Shown in pieces: positions 21,188 to 32,714 of a DNA stretch of 64,000 bases. How positions within the stretch are numbered: position 1 is the stretch's first letter; every line of letters starts with the position of its first letter. The stretch comes from Fragum whitleyi (lineage: Eukaryota; Mollusca; Bivalvia; Cardiida; Cardiidae), in NCBI GenBank assembly GCA_948146395.1, contig OX411544.1, positions 94,351,232-94,415,231 on the forward strand, read 5' to 3'. The notes below the pieces were generated by a model. That model searched no databases. It was not told where the DNA came from and saw only the letters and a program-made list of their open reading frames with translations. A program made the position numbers and the translations under genes.

Positions 21188-22157
21188 AAAGCACTGAAGT
21201 ACTGATGGTGGACGTTTCTGTTGGCATACTAGAGTGATTCTTCCATTTGTTGAGAAAAGAGAACTTTTACATGTAAAATAACGATAAAAGGAAAATGACC
21301 TGACCCAAGGTCACATCTGGCTTCAATTATACATTTCTCAACATATATAGTCGATCGTCAACCAAAGTTCTGTAATTACAAGGTTTCGCTAACTTTCGGC
21401 ATTTTGCCGGTTGTAGTTAAAAGAGTGATTGTCTGATACATTGAGTGTAAAAGAAAAGAAATGACAATTAGATTATCTAGGTATCATCATTTTTTGTAAC
21501 ACTAATCGATTCTCCGTTGTCACAATCTAAATTCTGTTGTTATCTGCTTGAAAAATTCAACAAAGTGAAAATCAATTAATGTTCCGCGATTTTCATTTTC
21601 AAATGAAAAAAAAGGGGTAAGCACGAAAAATAATTGCAGACACTCTCGAGATTGAATGCCGTGTGTTGAAAAATAGTGTAAAACCCCATTGCATAAACCT
21701 TTATCGCACGACCTAACTGCTATACACTGCCTGCTCGCGTTGTATCCGTATTCATGTGTGTGATCTAGGTTATTATTCCTTTTTTATTAGTAGTGTGAGG
21801 GGAGGTTACCATTCCAGTAATTCCATTTACCAAATTTTCATGGGTGACCTCCCATGGACCATTAGGAAACAAGGGGCAAATTACTCACTCTGCCTGAAAA
21901 GTAGTTCTACGCAAGCAAAACGTTCACCCGATCTCAGAATTGCATATGATTTCGCACTTAAAAGATGTCTTTGAGGTTTCAAGAAGTTATGTAGAATCCT
22001 TGTTTCACTCCATTTTTAAAATGCATAGTTGACAGACGGACACAATTCTTGAAAACGAGTAAATTGAATCTAAGTGAGCTCTACTGTTTTGAAAACCTAT
22101 TAACATCTGACAGGATTGTTTTAACGCGGTATTAACACTGGTGAACGAAAACGTCCA
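21188..22157. repeat. Candidate inverted-ended element N
   Basis: The left end TGATGGTGGACGTTT and the right end AACGTCCACCA are inverted over ~11 bp. The left ~100 bp recur at 26884-26990 (AATCAAAGCACTGAAAGTAC) and the right ~110 bp recur diverged at 29762-29872. Two independent end matches support one ~970-bp repeat. No transposase ORF is present. Confidence 0.5.
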
Positions 22158-22334
22158 CCAAAAATAAAAGTTATAATAATCATCAAGATCAATGGATGGT
22201 ACTACTCATAATAATAATTAAAAAAGAGATGGAAATTGTCAGAATTTGATAGAAAAGGTCGCATAATACAAATATGAATCGTCACACAAGACGGGAACAT
22301 CTGGTAACTGAAATTGATATTTGAAAAGGAGATT

Positions 22335-22489
22335 TGTCTTAGCAGAGGTCAACTGAGGGTCAAGTTTCAAAAATTATTTCATAGGAAGATAGAACGATCG
22401 TTCTAGATTTTGGAAATCAGCAAAGTGTGAAAAGTATCAGTGCTATCGGTGCACTATCCAAGCGGCTTTTTTGGTCTGACGGGTCACAA
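22335..22489 (-). mobile_element. MITE family I, diverged copy
   Basis: Reverse orientation, with GAGGTCAACTGAGGGTC, GATCGTTCTAGATTTTGGAAATCAGC and terminal TGACGGGTCACA. The hairpin arm has mostly decayed. Confidence 0.65.
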
Positions 22490-22518
22490 ATGCACTTTTG
22501 CTTAAAATTTGTTAATGT

Positions 22519-22755
22519 AATTGATTGATTGAATTAAGTTTTACGTCGCTTCCAAATTTTTTTCAGTTATATCGCGGCGGCTGGATCAACTTACAATGGA
22601 TTCCTAGTATTTCTCTCACCAGTTCAACCACTCAACCTTTCCTAGCCTTCAGCTACTATCTCACATAGGTCTCCGATTATCAACCCATTGGCGAAAGACA
22701 AGTAGTCGGAAAGAATGAGTGCGGCCGTCGGAGATCGAACCCGGGACCTCTAGAT
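22519..22755 (-). mobile_element. tRNA-SINE, 5' truncated within the head
   Basis: Tail (TTGA)n at left, body as in the reference copy, head ending at CTCTAGA. TTTGTTAATGT (22508-22518) and TTTGTTGATGT (22756-22766) flank it as an 11-bp target duplication with one mismatch. Truncation before the anticodon region is real, because the duplication abuts it. Confidence 0.88.
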
Positions 22756-23116
22756 TTTGTTGATGTGAGGAAAAGTGCAGATCTAATTTATGACTTTTCA
22801 AAGATTTACACTATTTCTAATACAATATAAACTGTACCATATACCAAAGTATACGTGTCAAACAGTTTCTTTGTCGTGTATAATTTGAAATTGTTAAGGC
22901 AGAGTAAAAGTACAGATTTTATGGACAATTAATTATAAATGGCATGTGACAAAGAAATAAAATTTACCCTGGATGGAAATCAAAACGAGACTCGCCATAG
23001 TTCTTATCAGAATATCAAAAGCATCGTAGCAAGCTTATGAAATTATTTTATACGGTTTTTGGTCGGCCGATGAATCATTTATAGAAAGGAAATATATATT
23101 ATTTTCATAATTATTA

Positions 23117-23552
23117 CAGTTAACAACATCGTGAAATTGACAAGGTGAATGGTTTAGGAATATTTCAATCGTTCACTAAGCGCTCCAATAATTCATACAA
23201 ATATTCACTCAAACCATTAAAAACCGCTCCAAAATAACTTTAAAGATAAGATCAACAACATCATTCAAAATAGATATGGCTAGAAAATATGGCGATTTAA
23301 CTGACATAATTGACATAATGAGCGTCTGATTGGTTCTTGAAGAAGTTGTAGCTATTTATACAGCTTGTGTCCATAAGAAATAAAATCGAGGTAATCCAAT
23401 ATCGCTTATTTTGTTCATCCTGAACACAATTTGCGATATTGGATTACCTCCGTTTTATTTCATTCGAAATTCACTCATCGCATTCATTAAATTTCATTCC
23501 AAAATCATCCCAAAACCATTCATCGTGTCAATTTCACGATGGTTTTAACTGC
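23117..23552. mobile_element. MITE family F, copy 1 (both ends)
   Basis: Terminal repeats CAGTTAACAACATCGTGAAA and its inverted partner (AATTTCACGATGGTTTTAAC). An off-centre palindrome GGTAATCCAATATCGC...GCGATATTGGATTACC encloses GTTCATCCTGAAC. At 436 bp it is non-coding and the most complete of five copies. Confidence 0.87.
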
Positions 23553-23951
23553 ATTGTACAAGTAGATAACTTGTTTAATCAACTTGGTAGGCCTATTTCA
23601 AGACCATTAATTCAATTTTTACGAGGATTAATATTTATTTGAAGACTCTAGTACGATTATCTCAAACATAAAAGCATAAAGTCGCCCTTAAGAGTACAAT
23701 GGAAGGCAAAATTGAAATTTCTCAATTAGATAAATATATACTTTGATTAAATACTGCAATTTCACGGTCTAGAGATATTCTATAAGGCTAATTCCGCCCT
23801 ATATTTAGTAATGAAATTAACGAAATGACTTACAGATTATTTTAATAATATTTCTTATGTCCTCGTATTTGACTTACTGTTTTAAATATAGATATAGAAG
23901 TCCCTGTTTATGATTTTATGGCATCGTCTTGTAAAGAATCGTTTCAACCAG

Positions 23952-24068
23952 CCCTGCGTTCACGATGGGAAAACGTTTGCGTTGTTAAAAAATTACACCA
24001 CACTTTGAAAGTGCAAAATTGGGTAACATCTCTTTAACGTTTTGCAAACGTTTACATCTTGAAGTGGG
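23952..24068. mobile_element. MITE family H, copy 4 (diverged)
   Basis: Ends CCCTGCGTTCACGATGGGAA and ...CATCTTGAAGTGGG. The central palindrome is degraded to CACACTTTGAAAGTGCAAAA but keeps symmetry. GTTTGC words flank it. Confidence 0.65.
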
Positions 24069-24288
24069 ACCGTTGGGGACAGGTCATGGTTTGTTGCAAA
24101 AGAAATATTAATGGAACTAAATTTTTCGCCATTTTTTTATTAATTTATTAGAATCACTTTTTATATTTATTCATTTGTTTATGAATTCATCCGAACTAAA
24201 CAATTTTTATGCCTTATTGCATAACTATAAAACATGGTATGACTTCTTTTGCCAAGTTGAATGACATAGGAAGTGCGTAAAATAGATA

Positions 24289-24540
24289 TGTGACCAGTCA
24301 TGCTATAAGGACCTATATGGGTACACCAAATAATGTGGTCAAATAAATATTTAAAAATGAGATAAGTTCCAGCATAGGTCAAAAGGAGGTCGCATTTCAT
24401 AAATACTTTTACAGGAAAGTTCATCGACCATCTAGATTCAGAATATTAGCAAATTGCGCAAAGTTTCGACCTAGTCAGTCTGACAAGGGTCGAAATTTCA
24501 CATACCATCCAGATGGTCCTCTTTGCGTGACGGGTCCCAT
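24289..24540 (-). mobile_element. MITE family I, reverse copy
   Basis: TGTGACCAGTCATG at left and CTTTGCGTGACGGGTCCCA at right. GCATAGGTCAAAAGGAGGTCGC and CATCTAGATTCAGAATATTAG mark the internal text in reverse orientation. Confidence 0.75.
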
Positions 24541-25402
24541 ATTTGAAACAGAAATTACATCCAATAGGTATTTTAGGCACTTTAGTGTAAAATGAATCTA
24601 AAGACGATGACATTTGCCAATACACGTCACCTCAAACTCATGACAGACGTCATACTTTTGACATAATTAGATCTATTTAAAAAAAGATAAAATGTATATA
24701 TAGATAATAGAAAAAAAAAACCAAAAAAAAAAAAAAACAATACCTCCTTCAAACAAAAACGTCACAACCCTCGACAGCCACTTTTCACTAAGTTAAGGGG
24801 TGGTTGTCCTTCCATATATTAAAATATACTTTAAAAAATCTCGTACAAGAGGATAAACCTTATAAAAATGGCCTCTTTATTAAGGTGGTCCCTAGAACAG
24901 GATTTTTCGTATCATTTCAACTTACTTGCTTTTTTGAATCAACAAATTCTTTCTGTTTCTTCATAAAAGAGTCGACTGATTACGTCAATAACACTGGCTT
25001 ATTGACGCGTTTGGTTTTAACTGACCTGGTTTAAACAAAAGTGTTGTTTCAATTGCGTAAGTTTATTGTTCCTTTACTTTTTATGGCCATTTTTCCTCTT
25101 CTAAAATACAAACAAAAAACAACGATTTTCGGCCGTTGATGAAGTACTAGTACCGTGTAACCCTAATAAGCGATTCAAAATTTCTAGCTGTAATGAGAGA
25201 AATGGAATCAATAAAAAATAAAAAATAAAAAAACAATTTGATTGGACACGATAATTATTCGATTTAGTATGCGTCTTTCAAAGAATGTGTCAATGATCAT
25301 GGCCAATTTTAGTCATGTCTAATACAGTCCCTTTCACATTTCATTTTGAGTGTATTAATACATGAATAGGTTTGATATGAATCCTCAAACGAAAGGAATT
25401 AT
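24541..25402. other. Unassigned AT-rich stretch
   Basis: No supportable gene. Around 24711-24738 are interrupted A-runs. At 24886 TTAAGGTGGTCCC resembles TTAA-flanked MITE ends, but no partner end was found. Confidence 0.4.
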
Positions 25403-25505
25403 CTAGGTAGTATGGTAACTGCGGACTGTGCTGACTGACTAGGATCGAAATGTTAAACACCGATCTGATTTTCTGAATCTAGAATTATAAATCCACATTC
25501 TCATA
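25403..25505 (+). mobile_element. MITE family I fragment
   Basis: GGTAGTATGG...GCGGACTGTGCTGACTGACTAGG and GATTTTCTGAATCTAGAAT match the first half of family I. The ends are missing. Confidence 0.6.
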
Positions 25506-25656
25506 CATTTAATTAAACACTCGATTTCAAAATGTTAACTATATTTTAAAATGTTAATGTTAAATGTTTATTCTATTCCCTTCGGAATAATTTTGTGATA
25601 TTCTAACTTCTCATAATCTAATTATCGAAATTCTCTTTCTTGTCGACCTTTGCGCC

Positions 25657-25814
<158 letters not shown>

Positions 25815-25939
25815 TAAGTATTGTAGAAAAAACAATACGGATATCAATATCGGTAAAAAAAGAAAACTACGAAGGAATCTGCCAAATTACATCATTTAAT
25901 CGTAAGAAAACTCAACCGCTTTCACATATAATATGATCT

Positions 25940-26587
25940 TCAGGAGTTCAGTGTATCAATGACGACGTTACATGGTAACGACGTTAACGTAACGTCGTTT
26001 AAAAGGGACGTTACTCTATAACATGTTTTTATTATCGTTCCTGAGGTAAGGAATATTATTATTTCTTCATTTTTGTTTAACTTGGGTTGAAAAAGTTTTA
26101 TAAAATAGTTTCCTTTGACCTTTCTCATTATACCATTGTCAGTTTTCATTTTGTACATCGGGAAAATTTTAAAATTAGGTGAAACAGTCCCCGCGCATTT
26201 TGAGATATGTTCACTCTTTTGGAGGATGCTGAGTCTTGGTTCTCTTATTTGTTGTTTGTGAACAGTGACCCTTTTTCGTAAATAGTCCCCAGTTTCGCCT
26301 ATGTATTCTTCGTCACATCCAGAGCATCTTATAACATAAATCACGTTCTGTACATCGCAGGATACGCTAGATCTTATGTAAAATTCTTTTCCGCATTTGA
26401 AGACGAATTTCTGTCCCGTGAGGAGATGAATACATAGGCCACAATTTGGTCTGGCACATTTTTCTACGATTGGCTCTTCGGGATTTTCTTCAAACCGCGC
26501 TCTAGTTAATAATTTCTTCAAATTCAAAATGATGAGACAATGGGCAAAATTATCCAAGAAAACAAAATAATCAAGAGCAAAAGGCAA
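25940..26587 (-). pseudogene. Penelope-like element C-terminus: linker and GIY-YIG endonuclease
   Basis: This 215-residue open frame is cut off upstream by a (GA)n run and the assembly gap. Residues ~24-35 (KKLLTRARFEEN) and the Cys cluster CARPNCGLC (44-52) with Cys65 form the pre-endonuclease linker. Residues ~81-171 carry the GIY-YIG nuclease: NVIYVIRC, CDEEYIGETG, LRKR (Arg104/106), His110 and a terminal FIKLFQPKLN with Asn171. GIY-YIG after a Cys-rich linker and an upstream RT is the layout of endonuclease-positive Penelope-like retroelements, where the nuclease nicks target DNA for reverse transcription. The visible frame is intact, so this may be a young copy. The RT part is not in the window. 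A host GIY-YIG protein (SLX1 type) is less likely given the linker and the repeat flanks. Confidence 0.86.
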
Positions 26588-26604
26588 CCGCCGAATATTT
26601 ATAT

Positions 26605-26608
<4 letters not shown>

Positions 26609-26678
<70 letters not shown>
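26609..26678. repeat. (GA)n microsatellite ending at the gap
   Basis: Seventy bases of perfect GA run into the N block. The true array length is unknown because the assembly breaks here. Confidence 0.95.
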
Positions 26679-26878
26679 NNNNNNNNNNNNNNNNNNNNNN
26701 NNNNNNNNNNNNNNNNNNNNNNNNNNNNNNNNNNNNNNNNNNNNNNNNNNNNNNNNNNNNNNNNNNNNNNNNNNNNNNNNNNNNNNNNNNNNNNNNNNNN
26801 NNNNNNNNNNNNNNNNNNNNNNNNNNNNNNNNNNNNNNNNNNNNNNNNNNNNNNNNNNNNNNNNNNNNNNNNNNNNNN
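26679..26878. other. Assembly gap, 200 N
   Basis: Exactly 200 N, most likely a fixed-size scaffolding gap rather than a measured distance. It begins inside the GA repeat. Confidence 0.98.
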
Positions 26879-26883
26879 CTTTC

Positions 26884-26990
26884 TAAATCAAAGCACTGAA
26901 AGTACTGATGGTGAACGAATATGTTGGCATTCTAAAGTGATATATTGAATTCGTTGAGAAAAGAGAAATTATAAATATAAAAAATAATCA
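26884..26990 (+). repeat. Repeat N, left-end fragment
   Basis: AATCAAAGCACTGAAAGTAC, GATGGTGAACGAAT, TTGGCATTCTAAAGTGA and CGTTGAGAAAAGAGAA match 21188-21290 with scattered differences. Confidence 0.6.
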
Positions 26991-27509
26991 AGGGAAAGTG
27001 TCTCGTCAAAATTCTAAATTCAAAGAATGAGAAAGAGAGGAAAAGAAAGGTAGAGAGAGTGACAGACAGAGACAGACCGATTGACAGAGAGCGATAAGCC
27101 TTGAGAAAAAAAAACATGCAACTATAGTGTCTAGACTAATGATTCTTTTCTTAACTCAAAAAATAGCAGTCAGAAAGGTAATTCAAATTCCACATGCGGA
27201 ACCCATATTTTAGCAGATTAAACAGCAGTCATTCTGCATTTTGACTTTTAAGCGTTATCCGCTATGGCTCTGGTACGACCTGAATGCCCCCCCCCCCTCC
27301 CCCCCATCCTCCGAATTAAAAGACCGCTGTTTCGTAATTGTAATTACAGGGTTTTGGTCTCTTTCGGTAATATTCAGTCTCGTGAAAGAATAATCATCAG
27401 ATGCCATTGCATAAAAAAGAATAAAAAAAAATAAAAAAATCAATAAAATCTATGTAGGAAGGTATTTTGTACAGCTAATGAATTGTCCAAATATAGTCGT
27501 TGTTTAAAT

Positions 27510-27650
27510 TCTATTGCTCCTACCAAACGGCAGATAATCGTAAACCTAAGAGGGTAGAAGATTGCAGCTACGTACGGATGTATGCTCATTATAGTTCTGG
27601 TGCGAGAAATACCAATTTCCATATTAAGGTAAAGATGCTCCAGTCCACAG
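27510..27650 (+). mobile_element. Highly diverged tRNA-SINE body relic
   Basis: GATAATCGTAAACCTA, CTGGTGCGAGAAATACCA and GATGCTCCAGTCC occur in the order and spacing of the SINE body. The head is missing. Confidence 0.45.
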
Positions 27651-29761
27651 GCGATTGATTCCCAATCCAAGTTTCGTTTTCTGTAATATTTTACATACTT
27701 CCGGTAAAACAAATAGATGAATGATTGTATTGAGGAAATTCTAGAGCCATCCGAGGGATAGAAGCGCTACTATACAGTTGTAGTTACGATGTCAAGTACT
27801 TTGAAAAAAAAATCCATTCGATGTTAAAATTTGAAATTAGGTCTATCGTGTTGGGATATTTGTTCATTTGATTCTTTTATTTATTTATCTATTCACGACA
27901 TTCATATTTTAACAGTAAATCGTACCGAGATTGCTATATCCCCTGTTTTCCGGCCTTGTTTGAAACGAAAAAAAAAAAACCAAAATCAAAAACAAAAAAA
28001 CCCCAGGAAATTGGATTTGGGTAATATGATACAAAAATACCCGTAACCGAAGATATTTACATTACACAAGTATGCAACGACAAGCTTTAAGATAAAAACG
28101 GGATTTAAGCAAGAGGTGTAAATTTGGTAGTTGAGAACATAAGTTGTCTGGTAATGGTTTGAATTTTATTTCATATCAAAGTTGGTCACGGTCAAGTGGT
28201 GCGTGTTTATGTTTCGATGAGAATTTAGACGCGCCCTCCCTAATAAACGCGCTCCCACATAAACACGATTCCCAGGCCCTTGACTATACGATCAACAGCA
28301 TCCAACCGTCCATGGTCCGTGGTGAAAAATCCGGTCTCGAATTTAAATTCAAAAGCTGCTACTCCACGACGTGATGTTCATTAGATTGTGGGTTAACTAT
28401 CATAAATTCCTATTAGGATAAGGCTGGTTGCGTCATTAAAAGATCGTTCAACATCTGAAAAACTAGCGCGTCCTTAATCGCGCAGTCTTCCGGAAGTGCG
28501 AAAGGTTAAAATTTAACACAAAATTAAAACTATTTCTCGTTATTCTTCACAAGTCACATGCGAACAAAATCCCCTTTCGTTTTTACGAAAATATTTCTGA
28601 AATCATTTCACCTTCTGCAAATATACAAAATATCCGAGTCAAATGATAAAATCCTAGTCACAATTCATACTGTTAAAATAGGAAAACCCCCGTAAAATCT
28701 CGTGTGTGACTTATTTCAAAAGCGACGTCGCCGCTTGCAAGAATCTGGGGACTTCAAAGGGTGCCGACACGCGGTGACCCAGCTAGCTCCAGACGTTTAA
28801 TGTTTTCACTACGAAACACTTCATTTCATGTACCGGGTGCATTTACACATCGCGAAATTTTAGGATTTAATACAGGATTATTTATTTCATACGTAAATAG
28901 GTAATGATTTATTAGACCGTTTTGTCCATCAGTAGCGGAACATTGAATATTGCATCGTCTGGAACTTCCTTCCTTGAACAAATAATAACAATAATAATAA
29001 TCTCGGCTTCTGCTAACACAATCACTTGCTTTTGAAAGCTGCAATTAATGGTCGAGGGTGACCGTATTTCGATAGATGACTTCAAATGACAGAATTACAA
29101 TTCATTAGCTAACATTTTATTATATTTTTAAATCTATAGCCTTAATCGATAAATAGAAAAGCGTATTGGGTAGCGTACGTATTTCAATCGATAATTACGA
29201 ACATGTTAAGAGTTTGCTTCTCTTTGGTACCAAAATACGTTTTTTTTTTTTTAATTAAGTAAAAGAGTCTGAAATAATAGCGCCCCCCACGACGTTTTGC
29301 ATCGCGCTCGGGCGCGTTTAATAGAAGAAATACGGCAGGAACATTCCATTCGTTTGTAAACTTGACCTTTCGTAACTTATAAGCAAAGACTTCATTCATA
29401 AGAAGGTAGGTAAAATCGTAGTAGGTCATCACGTGGGATGTGGCCAATCAGGGGTGTGTAGAAGTTCAAGAGTTCATGACCTCAATAAACACACATTTCC
29501 GGCAAATTACTACATGTTGCAATAGCGAAGGTTTAAATCCAAAACATAGTATCTGTCTATACAGTGTACAGACACAACCTTTGTTTTTGCTCTCAACTCT
29601 CGACAATCTTACGCCGATCAAAAATTCGCCCGTATAGACATTCCAAGATATTTTTGTGTTTTTAAAGGGTAATTTTCATTATCTTCACTTGATTAAGAAT
29701 GCTAGAATCATGCATTACACGATACAAATAGTGATTTTGTAGAGAGAAGTATCTAGAGATA
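27651..29761. other. Unassigned stretch
   Basis: No supported gene. A 76-codon + frame (28144-28374) is open but shows no known domain or splice pattern and I do not call it. The remainder is AT-rich with a short A-run at about 27967. Confidence 0.4.
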
Positions 29762-29872
29762 CTAAATTGAATCTAAAGAGGTACTGCTTTACTTAAAACC
29801 TATTAAGATCCTACAGGATTTTCCATACACGGTATATAACACTGGTGAACGAAAATTTCGTTCACCAAAAAC
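29762..29872 (+). repeat. Repeat N, right-end fragment
   Basis: AAATTGAATCTAAAGAGGTAC, AAAACCTATTAAGATC and AACACTGGTGAACGAAAATTTCG align with 22058-22160. The GTGAACGAAA/TTTCGTTCAC end forms its own small hairpin. Confidence 0.5.
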
Positions 29873-30169
29873 TGTCTCCTTCCATATCTTAGTTAGGCAT
29901 TGTTTGTATTTTTTAACAAAATGCTTACCTGAGTGGATAGAGATCGGTTCTGAGATCAAGATGAAAACGTTGAAAAATGTTTAAAAGATGATATCACGAT
30001 TTATCATGTAACGAAGCCTGTATTGGCCTGTTATCACCTGTCTGATAACATTAAATGATGTCAGACAGTCTATTTTTAGAAACTATTTGCATACAGTTTC
30101 ATCTGAATTTCTTCGTTTCTAAAGGGTTTAGTAAAATTAAACACAGAAAAATGATTGCATGTTTAATAG

Positions 30170-31047
30170 AAGTATAGGATAGAAAATAAGAGCCGTGGTA
30201 TAGCTTTAGCGAGTGTCTATTTCCCATATACCGCTGCACGAGATTTTCTATCTGACTTAGACCACGCTTTTCTAAAATTGTCTGTATTTTATTCCCCAAT
30301 CTTTTACATTGAAGAAAAGGTAAATCTCGCTGCAATATTACTATTATTATGTGTAATTACGCTGAAATTACTTAAAAAACTAGTTTTATAACTTATTGCA
30401 GATCTCATTTTTGCCATTGTAGAAAGTATTTTCGAAAAAAGAACTCATATAAAATGCTCTTTATCTTTCGAAAATGACTCGGCACACAAAACCTGTCGAG
30501 ATTCACGTGCACGGCTCTCTACCATCGTATATCTGTAAATCCAACGCTCGGAGTTGTATCTGTGATTTAGACCACGCTTGAAGCGAATCGGCCAATCAGA
30601 GAACAGTTTTTCAAAAGTATATATCACAGATACAACTCCGAGCGATGTATTTACAGATAGACGGTTGCACCGTGTGTTGCACGAGAAACGCGACAGGTTT
30701 TGGGGGCCGAGTCATTTCAAAAAGATGGCGAGCATTTTATACAGCTCTTTTTTCATAAAGACTTTCAGCAGTCGCTAAAGTGCAAAAGATCTGAAAATGG
30801 TAACGGAAATAGATTCATAAGTAATTTCAGCATACTATCAGCATATGATTAGAGTTATATCAAAGCCAGATTTACTCTTTTTCATTATTTAGAGGTTTGG
30901 GTAAAAATTAAAGAGAAAGTTAGAAAAGCGTGGTCTAAGTCAGATAGAAAATCTCGTGCCGCGGTATATGGGAAATAGCCACTCGCAAACGCTCATGTCT
31001 ATTTCCCATATACCACGGCACTCGTTTTCTATCCTATACATATACTT
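30170..31047. mobile_element. Large fold-back element E (~880 bp)
   Basis: The two halves are inverted along almost their whole length. Outer arms run AAGTATAGGATAGAAAAT... to ...ATTTTCTATCCTATAC-like text. Middle matches include GAAAAGGTAAATCTCGCT and CTGAAATTACTTA. Inner arms share TAAAATGCTC, AAAATGACTCGG, AAAACCTGTCG and CTCGGAGTTGTATCTGTGA. The word TTAGACCACGCTT opens the inner unit at 30257 and its complement closes it at 30938. Each outer arm is itself a hairpin. The 57-bp loop (30566-30622) is repeated inverted just outside the right arm (31039-31095). No ORF of note. Confidence 0.85.
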
Positions 31048-31095
31048 TTGAAATACTGTTCTATAATTGGCCAATTCGCTTCAAGCGTGGTCTAA
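31039..31095. repeat. Copy of the fold-back E loop, outside the right arm
   Basis: TATACTTTTGAAATACTGTTC, TTGGCCAATTCGCTTCAAGC and GTGGTCTAA match the reverse complement of 30566-30622 with few changes. Confidence 0.85.
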
Positions 31096-31640
31096 TAACA
31101 TATCGACAAAGCCTCGTCATGACTAATTCTCCCATCCTCGACCAGATAACATTGATATTTTATGACGCTAACATATTCTCTATTTGCACGTGTACTCACG
31201 CACCTATAGGTGTATTACTCATTTTTAACATTGATAAGCGTTTTTATTTTCATTCTAAACGAAAGACTAAGTTATAGCAAAATTGCAAGCTTGTCTTTGC
31301 ATCCAAATATTATATACATGTATAATCAGTGTAAAGATTATCAAAGTTTGGCAAGGGAAAAATGACCCAATATTCAATACTTCCATTCATATAGTATTAA
31401 ACGAACACGGTGAAAATCTAATTAGAATTTATGAATGGGGCTCTCATAAAGTAATAGAAAGTTTGTTTACAAACATGGATAATTCATTTCATAGTATGAA
31501 TTATAATATGGGCCAGTGCTAATATTTCCAACTATTTCTAGTACGTATGATGGACCGACTTTTGGCGACATGGTGAGCCAATGAGTGCATTCAGTTTACA
31601 ACTATTCCTCGGTTGTGGACAAAGACTATGTAAGTCAATA

Positions 31641-31985
31641 CAGTTAACAACGTCCTATTTTTGAATGAAATTGAATGAACGCGATGAGTGAGTTTTGAGT
31701 GAAATTAAAGGGAGGTAATCCAATATCGCTAATTTTGTTAAGGATAATCAAAATTAGCGATATATATTATCCACCTTTTATAAAACATGCATACGAGCTC
31801 TATTAATAGCTTCCTCTTTTTTCCAAGAACTAAACAAAAGTACATATAAAAAATTTGAATAAATCAGTAAAAACACGATCTTTCTAGCTTTATTTATTTG
31901 GAATGTAGTTGTTGACCTTTACTTTTTTGTGATTTGGAGCGTCTTTGAATGATTTGAGTGAGTGTTTGGATTGCATGAATTAAAG
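31641..31985. mobile_element. MITE family F, copy 2
   Basis: Left end CAGTTAACAACGTC followed by TTGAATGAAATTGAATGAA. The palindrome GGTAATCCAATATCGCTAAT...ATTAGCGATAT is present; the right end is degraded (GATTTGAGTGAGTGTTTGG). Confidence 0.75.
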
Positions 31986-32059
31986 ACTCTATTCAGACAG
32001 TGTGGTGAAGTGATTTATTTGAGTATTTGCGACCACAGTTTATAGCTTTAAGAATCGTT

Positions 32060-32264
32060 CTCGAACACTCAATCCTAATGCTTTCACGTCCCTGCGAGAG
32101 AGACAGTGCATTACACCCATTGCAACTCAATTCTAAAGCCGGGTTCAATTGGGCTGGCTATAAACTGTTTGTCCTTAAGCATACCCGGGCCTGGTGAGTT
32201 TCGAATCACGGACCTCAAGGTCTCGAGTGGAGCATCTATACCACTAGGCCACCGAGGCCGACTT
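32060..32264 (-). mobile_element. tRNA-derived SINE, second family
   Basis: On the minus strand the head GGCCTCGGTGGCCTAGTGGT with box-B-like GTGATTCGAAACTC is followed by a body (GGCCCGGGTATGCTTAAGG, ...TCTCTCTCGCAGGGACGTG). It is unrelated to the reference SINE body. No tail or target duplication was resolved. Confidence 0.65.
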
Positions 32265-32438
32265 TAAATAATATTTGTGCCCTCATATTGGTTGTCTTCT
32301 ATAATGTACTCACTCCGCCCTATTAATTAAGTGTTGTAAAACCATGAATGAAGATCAATTAGATAATCAATATATAGCCTTGATATTGTTTGAAGAAAAA
32401 ATTCTGTTTGTGTTACAAAATATACGTAATGCTTCTCA

Positions 32439-32714
32439 TAGGCGTATCTAGGACTTACAAATGTATACGCAATCAGAAGGCGACAACCAAAGAATATACA
32501 GGATAAAGGCGATATGTGGACTTAGACAAAAGATGAATGTCCTCTGTCCGCCCCTTTTTCATGATTTGTGCGTGGGTGAATAATCAAAACATCGTAACTA
32601 CAGCTTGCATAAGCTGTTTTTCGATGTTATGATCATTCATCTGCGATATTTTTCAACTGAATAATATTTCTTTTACGCACTTGCGTAAATTGCGTTATGA
32701 GAGTTACGCCCTTG
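32439..32714 (+). mobile_element. MITE family J, copy 3
   Basis: AGGCGTATCTAGGACTT to AGTTACGCCCTTG, 276 bp, with CTACAGCTTGCATAAGCTGT at the tip and TTTACGCACTTGCGTAAATT near the right end. Confidence 0.88.

Noticed and set aside
25940..26587. Host GIY-YIG nuclease gene (SLX1-like)
   Set aside because: The Cys-rich linker before the domain and the repeat context fit a Penelope-like element; no RING-type domain follows.
28144..28374. 76-codon open frame as a gene
   Set aside because: No domain, no supportive splice pattern, and length expected by chance in 64 kb.
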